Source of the DNA: Rhodococcus tukisamuensis NBRC 100609
GTDB taxonomy: Bacteria > Actinomycetota > Actinomycetes > Mycobacteriales > Mycobacteriaceae
DNA: 64,000 nt
Assembly (NCBI RefSeq): GCF_001894985.1
Contig: NZ_BCXG01000007.1
Coordinates: 124,001-188,000 of the forward strand
Direction: 5' to 3'
The notes beneath the pieces were generated by a model. The model saw only the letters and a list, made by a program, of their open reading frames with translations, did no database searches and was not told the origin of the DNA. Shown one piece after another: positions 58,801 to 64,000 of the stretch. The translations under genes were made by a program, and so were the position numbers. Position 1 is the first letter of the stretch. Each line of letters begins with the position of its first letter.

Positions 58801-60057
58801 CGCCGTGACTTGCTCGAGCTCATCGGCGTCACCGACACCCACTCCTGGCCCGCGAGTGCGGCGGCGTGGCTCAGCGCCGACCAGCTGGTGTACCGCATCC
58901 AGAACGAGGACGGCCCCGGCTCGGGGGCGTCGGTGCTGCCGCCCGAGGTGCACGCGCTGCACTCGGCGATGGCGGACGCGACCGCGTCGGTCAAGGTCAG
59001 CGACGGCGCCCGCAAGGCCACCCGGACGGCCCTGACCTCCGCGCTGCAGGACTTCGACGCGCAACTCGCGGCGGCCGGCCAGGACTACCGGCTGCAGTGG
59101 GACGCACCTGACGGTCTGACCACGGTGCGGGTGCAGGACGAGCAGGGCTACTCCTCGATCGGCGAGTTCGCGGCCCGGATCGGCGGCGCGCGGGCCGACC
59201 AGGAGCAGCTGCTCACCGAGTCCGAGCGGCGCATCCTCGAGGACGCGCTGCTGACCGGGCTGGCGCAGCAGATCCACGAGCGGACCGTCGACGCCCGCGA
59301 GCTGATCGGCCAGATGGGCGCGGAGATGCGCGAGCGGCGCATGTCCTCCGGCAGCACCATCGGTGTGCACTGGGTGCTGGCGGACAACCTCGACGACAAC
59401 TCGCGGGCCATCTCGAAGCTGCTGGACCGGGACGCGTCGGGCCTCGGCCCGGACGAACTGGCCACGATGCGTGCGCATTTCGCTGCGCAGATCCGGATCG
59501 CGCGGGCCGCGCACCCCGAGCGGTCCTACCCGGAGATCCTGTCGACGGCCCTGGACTACCGCCGCTGGCGGGTGTTCTCGTTCACCCTGATCGGCGGCGA
59601 CGGCAGCGAGGACCGGCTGACGGTGGCGAGGCACGGCGCGCTCTCCGGTGGCGAGCAGTCGGTGTCGTTGCACCTGCCCCTGTTCGCGGCGGCGCACGTG
59701 ATGCTCTCGTCCGCCGACCCGCACTCCCCCCGGCTGCTCGGGCTCGACGAGGCGTTCGCGGGTGTCGACGACAACGGCCGCAGCGAGTTGCTCGGGCTGA
59801 GCGTGCAGTTCGACCTGGACCTGTTCATGACCGGGTACGACCTCTGGGTGACCTACGCCGGGGTCCCGGGGTGCGCGCACTACGACCTGGCGCACTCGAC
59901 GGCGGAACAGACCGTCAGCGCCGCGCTGCTGGTGTGGTCCGGCGGCGAACTGCTGGCCGAACACGACGGCACCGACCTCGCGCGGGCGCTCGGCTCGCCG
60001 CTGCGACGGCGGATGCTCGCACCGGCAGAGGGAGGACTCGAGTTCGCGCAGGCGTAG
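55843..60057 (+). CDS. jetC: Wadjet JetC (TIGR02680), SMC-like ATPase
   Basis: The 1404-residue protein is an SMC/MukB-like ATPase. The N-terminal head has Walker A GPNGSGKT (35-42). Long coiled coils of Ala/Glu/Arg/Gln-rich sequence (about 230-480 and 690-950) flank a hinge-like region near 550-650. The C-terminal head has the signature ALSGGEQS (about 1266) and Walker B LLGLDEAFAGVDD (about 1297-1309). In Wadjet it extrudes loops on circular DNA. AGAGG is upstream of ATG 55843. The fourth gene of such operons (jetD, TIGR02679) does not follow. Confidence 0.92.
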   Translation: MARARFRPTRAGIINLWDYRDQEFSFADGRLVLRGPNGSGKTKALEVLFPFVLDGRIEPRRLNPFAGEERTMKSNLLYRGQDSAHSYVWMEFARGPQDDPEAVTVGIGMRATRQNDKVTRWHFVAEGRVGVDFSLLGSDDRPLTKRQLADQLGTDALTDRPTDYRAAIDARLFGLGAERYDQLINLILTLRRPQLAKNLDPKGLSQALTDGLRPLDEHLVLEAARSFSDMEEVGRALEGLAAADQAAQDFVTVYRKYLRQQARADVEQVSRRLESVEQGIGTLFDAAALQARRQEERLAAEERLTAAERDLEQSRSDLETLQRSGAYEGKQQLDDLAAVVAQLKLSTEQQSDKARKAQASLEQRAGESDRSAAAVSAATAALARAEDELQSAAEDAGIVWTPLPDAARTDQLTAAVRGHAEERDGDVRVVREALATVDKASTERTRADRAADRGRELLDAARAAVVEAEAGAQLARSECAKALRTWWTRNSATYASIGVSSEMFVALHDAVADVGDDESPSLATLLAEHTEEGLDAVRFRRQQAGADAAQAAATVAALTADRDRIAAESDDAPPAFAARTGSREHLSGAPLWRLVRFADDVDPAVAAGVESALQAANLLDGWVYGGEEAPDAASEQYLVPLPAGRRPAGPTLADVLLVEADAGVAEGRVEALLASISLRTAAEESGSENTVGEESGWTDAAVVVGHDGRFWQGVQQGRHTKTDAEYIGATARARRRELRLAELDAALEAAEAAREAALHTQRGTAELITAVAAAAKSLPRATPVLAALKAVTESAGALRTRSEAAASSQRELDQAIADLGAKEKALRSTAVAHRTPHLARDLDSLAAAIGHFEKQGELVLRCRREHAKEVEHLREADDRHAEARGIAEEHAEESAIAEESYAQQVQRLDMLRDLLGANADQIDADLEKARARIEECKVEQRAARKASDSAVEEIGKSAGAHHTAVETLRSALTEARADADRLAPYARRDLLELIGVTDTHSWPASAAAWLSADQLVYRIQNEDGPGSGASVLPPEVHALHSAMADATASVKVSDGARKATRTALTSALQDFDAQLAAAGQDYRLQWDAPDGLTTVRVQDEQGYSSIGEFAARIGGARADQEQLLTESERRILEDALLTGLAQQIHERTVDARELIGQMGAEMRERRMSSGSTIGVHWVLADNLDDNSRAISKLLDRDASGLGPDELATMRAHFAAQIRIARAAHPERSYPEILSTALDYRRWRVFSFTLIGGDGSEDRLTVARHGALSGGEQSVSLHLPLFAAAHVMLSSADPHSPRLLGLDEAFAGVDDNGRSELLGLSVQFDLDLFMTGYDLWVTYAGVPGCAHYDLAHSTAEQTVSAALLVWSGGELLAEHDGTDLARALGSPLRRRMLAPAEGGLEFAQA

Positions 60058-60100
60058 GCGGCTCCCTGCGCAGCTCACGCGTCCCCGTGGCGCGGCGCAC

Positions 60101-60114
60101 GTGACACAGGTCAC
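60101..60114 (+). promoter_or_regulatory. Crp/GlxR-type operator
   Basis: GTGACACAGGTCAC is a perfect GTGA-N6-TCAC site, the core of cyclic-AMP receptor/GlxR boxes. It ends 61 nt before the alcohol dehydrogenase start and 44 nt after the jetC stop. Confidence 0.5.
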
Positions 60115-60174
60115 CAACTGCACCTAACGTGGCCCCATCACAACCATGTGAGCTGGGACACAGAAGGAGCAATC

Positions 60175-61299
60175 TTGAAGACCAAGGCAGCTGTACTCCG
60201 TGGTGTCGGCGAGGACTGGAAGGTCGAGGAGGTCGACCTCGGGGATCCCGTGGACGGCGAGGTCCAGGTTCGCCTGACCAGCTCCGGAATGTGCCACTCC
60301 GACCACCACCTGCGCACCGGGCACAGCCCGATCCCCTTCCCCGTCATCGGCGGTCACGAGGGCGCGGGCATCGTCACGAAGGTCGGCCGGGGCGTCAGCC
60401 GGCTCGCCGAGGGCGACCACGTCGTCACCGCGTTCATCCCGGCCTGCGGCGTGTGCAAGCCGTGTTCGATGGGCCTGCAGAACATCTGCGACGAGGGCGC
60501 CGGACTGCTCACCGGGCTCTCGATCGCCGACAAGTCGTACCGGGTCACCATGGACGGCGTGGGTCTCACGCAGATGTGCCTGCTCGGCACCTTCTCCCCC
60601 TACATCACGGTCAACCAGGCGTCACTGGTCAAGGTGGAGGACGACATTCCGCTGAAGTCGGCGGCGCTGCTCGGTTGCGGCGTCGCCACCGGGTGGGGAT
60701 CGGCGACCGAGGCCGGCGGCACCAAGGTCGGCGACACCGTGGTGGTGGTCGGGGTCGGCGGTGTCGGCATCAACTCCGTCCAGGGCGCGCACGCCGCCGG
60801 CGCCCGGTTCGTCGTCGCGATCGACCCGGTCGAGTTCAAGCGGACCGAGGCGATCCGGTTCGGCGCCACCCACGCCTTCGCCTCCATCGAGGAGGCCGCC
60901 GCGACGATCGGCGAGATCACCTGGGGCGAGATGGCCAACGTCACGGTCATCACCGTCGGCGAGATCACCGGCGACATCATCGCGCCATCGATGAGCATCA
61001 CGGCCAAGGGCGGCACCGTCGTGGTGGTCGGCATGGGCGACTACGCCGACACCAACGTGACCCTGAGCCTGTTCGAGCTGACCCTGCTGCAGAAGCGCCT
61101 GCAGGGCGCGATCTTCGGCGGCATCGGGCCGCGCACTCAGATCCCGGCCCTGCTCAACGAGTACCGCAGCGGCGCGCTGAAACTCGACGAGCTGATCACC
61201 CGGACGTACACGCTCGAGGAGATCAACCAGGGCTACGACGACATGCTGGCAGGCAGGAACCTGCGCGGCGTCATCGAGTTCACCGACGCCGACTACTGA
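60175..61299 (+). CDS. NDMA-dependent-type zinc alcohol dehydrogenase
   Basis: The 374-residue zinc-dependent enzyme is closest to the NDMA-dependent alcohol dehydrogenase group (TIGR03989), whose members keep a tightly bound nicotinamide and are linked to mycofactocin. Catalytic zinc ligands lie in GMCHSDHH and GGHEGAG, and the structural zinc in [28 protein letters not shown] is the NAD fold. The start is TTG 60175, since AAGGAGC precedes it; the in-frame GTG 27 nt upstream would put this ribosome binding site inside the gene. The aldehyde dehydrogenase follows 29 nt later. Confidence 0.88.
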   Translation: MKTKAAVLRGVGEDWKVEEVDLGDPVDGEVQVRLTSSGMCHSDHHLRTGHSPIPFPVIGGHEGAGIVTKVGRGVSRLAEGDHVVTAFIPACGVCKPCSMGLQNICDEGAGLLTGLSIADKSYRVTMDGVGLTQMCLLGTFSPYITVNQASLVKVEDDIPLKSAALLGCGVATGWGSATEAGGTKVGDTVVVVGVGGVGINSVQGAHAAGARFVVAIDPVEFKRTEAIRFGATHAFASIEEAAATIGEITWGEMANVTVITVGEITGDIIAPSMSITAKGGTVVVVGMGDYADTNVTLSLFELTLLQKRLQGAIFGGIGPRTQIPALLNEYRSGALKLDELITRTYTLEEINQGYDDMLAGRNLRGVIEFTDADY

Positions 61300-61328
61300 C
61301 CGCCGACCGACCAACGGAGCAGGCAGAC

Positions 61329-62753
61329 ATGAGCACACATCATTTCGACCAGCTGTACATCGGCGGGCAGTGGGTCCCCTCCCAGGGAACCGCGAGCATC
61401 GACGTCCTCAACCCCGCCACCGAGGAGGTCATCTCCGCGGTACCGGACGGCACTCCCGCCGACGTGGACGCCGCGGTTGCCGCGGCCCGGGCCGCGTTCG
61501 AGGACTGGTGGCACACCCCGGTCGACAAACGCGCCACCTACCTGCGGGCCGTCGCGCAGGGCCTGATCGACCGCGCGGACGAAGTCGCGCAGACGATCTC
61601 GGACGAGATGGGGTCCCCGCTCTCGTTCGCGGCGGCGGTGCAGGTGCCGATGCCGATCAACAGCTTCCTGCACGCCGCCGAGGTGGCCGAGTCCTTCGAG
61701 TTCGAGACCGAGCGCGGCAACTCGCTCATCGTCCGCGAACCGGTCGGGGTCGTCGGCGCGATCACGCCGTGGAACTACCCGCTGCACCAGATCGCGGGCA
61801 AGGTCGCCTACGCGCTCGCCGCCGGCAACACCGTCGTCGTCAAACCCAGCGAGGTGGCGCCGCTCGACGCCTGGCTGCTGGCGGAGATCGTCGATGCCGT
61901 CGGCCTGCCCAAGGGGGTGTTCAACCTGGTCAGTGGCACCGGACCGGTTGTCGGCGAGGCCATCGCCTCGCACCCAGACGTCGACCTCGTGTCCTTCACC
62001 GGGTCCACGCGCGCCGGCACCCGGGTCAGTGAACTGGCCGCCCGCACCGTCAAACGGGTCACCCTCGAACTCGGCGGCAAGAGCGCCAACGTGGTGCTCC
62101 CCGACGCCGACCTCGACGCGGTCGTGCCGCACGCCGTGCAGATGGCGTTCCTGAACTCCGGCCAGACCTGCTCGGCGCTGACGCGACTGATCGTCCCCCG
62201 GGACAGGCTCACCGAGGTCGAGTCCGCGGTCAAGGCCGCCGCGGAGTCGGTCGCCGTCGGCGAACCCGCCGACGCGGGAACCGTGCTCGGCCCTCTGGTC
62301 TCGAAGACGCAACTGGACCGCGTCCGCGGCTACATCGACCGCGGCGTGGCGGAGGGCGCCACCCTTCTCACCGGCGGCAGCGGACCGCTCTCCGGACTGC
62401 CGGCCGGGTACTACGTCAAGCCGACCGTGTTCTCGGATGTGACCCCGGACATGACGATTCACCGGGAGGAGATCTTCGGGCCGGTCCTCTCGATCGTCCC
62501 CTACGACACCGAGGACGAGGCCGTCGCCATTGCCAACGACACCGACTACGGACTCTCGGGCGCGGTGTGGTCGCGGGACGTCGACCGGGCCCGCGCGGTG
62601 GCCGGTCGTCTCCGGACCGGTCAGGTCGCGGTCAACGGCGGTGCGTTCAACCTGAACGCACCGTTCGGTGGCTACAAGCAGTCCGGCAACGGCCGCGAGT
62701 TCGGACCCGACGGCCTCGCCGAGTTCCTGGAGACGAAGTCCATCCAGTTCTGA
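61329..62753 (+). CDS. NAD(P)-dependent aldehyde dehydrogenase
   Basis: The 474-residue enzyme has the full ALDH signature: [51 protein letters not shown] with the general-base Glu, and [12 protein letters not shown] with the nucleophilic Cys near 280. It would oxidise the aldehyde made by the adjacent alcohol dehydrogenase to an acid. The start ATG 61329 has AGG six nt upstream. The two genes are very likely one transcript. Confidence 0.92.
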   Translation: MSTHHFDQLYIGGQWVPSQGTASIDVLNPATEEVISAVPDGTPADVDAAVAAARAAFEDWWHTPVDKRATYLRAVAQGLIDRADEVAQTISDEMGSPLSFAAAVQVPMPINSFLHAAEVAESFEFETERGNSLIVREPVGVVGAITPWNYPLHQIAGKVAYALAAGNTVVVKPSEVAPLDAWLLAEIVDAVGLPKGVFNLVSGTGPVVGEAIASHPDVDLVSFTGSTRAGTRVSELAARTVKRVTLELGGKSANVVLPDADLDAVVPHAVQMAFLNSGQTCSALTRLIVPRDRLTEVESAVKAAAESVAVGEPADAGTVLGPLVSKTQLDRVRGYIDRGVAEGATLLTGGSGPLSGLPAGYYVKPTVFSDVTPDMTIHREEIFGPVLSIVPYDTEDEAVAIANDTDYGLSGAVWSRDVDRARAVAGRLRTGQVAVNGGAFNLNAPFGGYKQSGNGREFGPDGLAEFLETKSIQF

Positions 62754-62762
62754 CGCTCGTCC

Positions 62763-63362
62763 CTAGCGCTCGTCCGCCATGTACTGCGCGTACCAGTCCG
62801 GCCAGTTCGGGTCGGCCTGCCCGATCTGTTCCTCGTGCCTGCCGTGCGCGGCGGCCGCGCGGCGCAGCGCCTCCGCCAGGTCGGCGGCGGAGGCGTAGGC
62901 CACCGGACCGGAGGTCACCACCCGGCCGGGTTGCCGGGTGGTGACCTCCTGCACGAACCAGGTGTTGCCGTCCGGGTCGGTGAAGGACAGCCACGAGCAG
63001 TAACTCAGGCGGTCCGGGTCCGGCCCGGGGACCCGTCCGGTGGCCCCGGCGTGGTGGTACACCCCACCGGTGTCGTGGAAGACGTCGCTGACCGGCGCAC
63101 CGCGGCTCGCCAGGTCGGCCCTGGCCGCCTCGATGTCGGTCACCACGAGCTGCGGGCCGTCCGCCGAACCTGGGACCGCCGAGGTGACACCGATTCCGAA
63201 GATGACCGAGCAGGCCGAACCCGGCGGTGTCAGCTGCACCACCCGGAAATCCGGGCCGGTGGTGACGTCGGCGTCCTCACGCCACCCGAGCGACTGGTAG
63301 AAGTTCTTGGCCCGGTCCACATCGGAGACCGGCAAAACCACAATCTCGAGCTTCATGTCCAC
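62763..63362 (-). CDS. VOC/glyoxalase-superfamily protein with C-terminal extension
   Basis: The 199-residue protein begins with a VOC domain (KLEIVVLPVSDVDRAKNFYQ to NTWFVQEVTT, about 4-140) and adds a helical region with a WPDWYAQYM motif at the end, as in bifunctional VOC proteins of Rhodococcus. Metal ligands cannot be set with confidence. GTG 63362 has AGGAG eight nt upstream; ATG 63356 is the alternative. It is convergent with the aldehyde dehydrogenase and divergent from the second alcohol dehydrogenase. Confidence 0.8.
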   Translation of the reverse strand: MDMKLEIVVLPVSDVDRAKNFYQSLGWREDADVTTGPDFRVVQLTPPGSACSVIFGIGVTSAVPGSADGPQLVVTDIEAARADLASRGAPVSDVFHDTGGVYHHAGATGRVPGPDPDRLSYCSWLSFTDPDGNTWFVQEVTTRQPGRVVTSGPVAYASAADLAEALRRAAAAHGRHEEQIGQADPNWPDWYAQYMADER

Positions 63363-63698
63363 GGCAACCACTCCTGTCGTTGCTGCCGGCCGATGTCACC
63401 GCCGGCCGATCTCACTCCGATTGGCCCGAGATCCACACTCCCACCACGAAACGCCGAAAGTCCATCACCCGTAGCACCTCGAAGGAGATGGCGACCGGCC
63501 GGGCGATGGTCATCGCGACGGATGGGCATTACGCTCGAAGCATCGACGCCGAATGGCGGTGGGCCCCGTCAGGACGGGACACGCCGCGGCGGTCCGGACC
63601 GTCTCTGCACCCGACTCCTGGCGAGTGTCTCTGCCGCGCACGACATCTCGTACGGTCCTCCGACCCGCGTTGATCACGCCAGGGAGGAGATATTCGTC
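63363..63698. other. divergent promoter region
   Basis: No gene is seen. The stretch lies between two divergent genes and must hold their promoters; no clear hexamers stand out apart from the AGGGAGGAG ribosome binding site at its right end. Confidence 0.4.
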
Positions 63699-64000
63699 AT
63701 GGCCAGTATCCGGTCCGTCCAGGTAGACCAGCCCGGCGCCGAACTGCACCTCACCACCCGCGAGATTCCCGACCCCGGTCCGGGTCAGGTGCGGGTCACC
63801 GTGGAGGCCTGCGGCATCTGTCACTCCGACGACGCGTTCGTCACCAACGCGCTGCCCGGCGTGACCTTCCCGGTGACCCCCGGCCACGAAATCGCGGGTC
63901 GCATCGACGCGGTCGGCGAGGCGGTCGCCCGCTGGCGCCCCGGGGATCGGGTGGCGGTCGGCTGGTTCGGCGGCGCGTGCCTGTACTGCGACCCGTGCCG
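63699..64000 (+). CDS. zinc alcohol dehydrogenase, cut by window end
   Basis: The first 100 residues show GICHSDDAFV and PVTPGHEIAG, which carry the catalytic zinc ligands, and the start of the structural-zinc cluster (GGACLYCDPC). It is of the medium-chain dehydrogenase family and is distinct from the NDMA-type enzyme 3.5 kb earlier. ATG 63699 follows AGGGAGGAG at nine nt. The NAD-binding domain and stop lie beyond the window. Confidence 0.88.
   Translation, partial: MASIRSVQVDQPGAELHLTTREIPDPGPGQVRVTVEACGICHSDDAFVTNALPGVTFPVTPGHEIAGRIDAVGEAVARWRPGDRVAVGWFGGACLYCDPC

Noticed and set aside
54385-60123. 1912-codon minus-strand frame opposite jetB and jetC
   Set aside because: Antisense shadow with His/Val/Leu/Arg-rich low-complexity sequence; the plus strand encodes the SMC motifs.

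Overview
The window is high-GC actinobacterial DNA from the Mycobacteriales, most likely Rhodococcus or a close relative. The evidence is a complete Pup-proteasome locus, an MspA-family porin, an LppK/MTB12-type lipoprotein, a WS/DGAT acyltransferase, and gene order that follows the Mycobacterium tuberculosis Rv2089c-Rv2125 segment from memory of that genome. Many starts are GTG or TTG. At least eight genes have a TANNNT -10 hexamer 6-7 nt before the start codon, as in leaderless transcripts. Layout: 0-1.7 kb holds a 35-codon microORF with an ideal ribosome binding site, a small secreted protein and a frameshifted HTH gene. 1.8-12.4 kb is the conserved block pepE / 5'-3' exonuclease / DUF4333 protein / helY / tatC / tatA / pafC / pafB / pafA. 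12.5-24.1 kb has a PAP2-diacylglycerol kinase fusion, prcA-prcB-pup-dop, four lineage-specific genes, mpa, lppK and trmI. pafA (ligase), dop (depupylase/deamidase), pup (the tag), prcBA (core) and mpa (unfoldase) make one degradation pathway; PafBC is a WYL-type DNA-damage regulator pair. 24.2-29.7 kb has a RecB-like Fe-S nuclease, a thioesterase, two hypotheticals and a membrane alpha/beta hydrolase. 29.7-37.2 kb is an accessory island full of breakage: a tRNA-Leu with a disrupted acceptor stem, a dispersed 33-bp repeat, a peroxiredoxin-flavoprotein pair, a frameshifted hydrolase, a 23-codon peptide ORF coupled to a PAS protein, head-to-head remnants of IS21-family istB and istA, an aldehyde dehydrogenase 3' fragment and two overlapping hypotheticals. 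37.3-51.9 kb returns to chromosomal backbone: WS/DGAT, a broken pentapeptide-like repeat gene, hisG/hisE, a four-gene peptide/nickel-type ABC transporter, a HAD phosphatase, metH, a PAC2 protein and an MFS transporter. 52.0-60.1 kb carries an MspA porin and a three-gene Wadjet-type (JetA-JetB-JetC) SMC defence operon with no JetD nuclease gene beside it. 60.1-64 kb is an alcohol oxidation cluster: an NDMA-dependent-type Zn alcohol dehydrogenase with a GTGA-N6-TCAC Crp/GlxR-like site upstream, an aldehyde dehydrogenase, a VOC protein and a second Zn alcohol dehydrogenase cut by the window end. Most noteworthy items: the JetD-less Wadjet operon; a 24-bp tandem repeat that copies the stop/SD/start junction between two ABC permease genes; the interrupted tRNA-Leu; the unlisted micro-ORFs at 543 and 34894; and the IdeR-like box before lppK.
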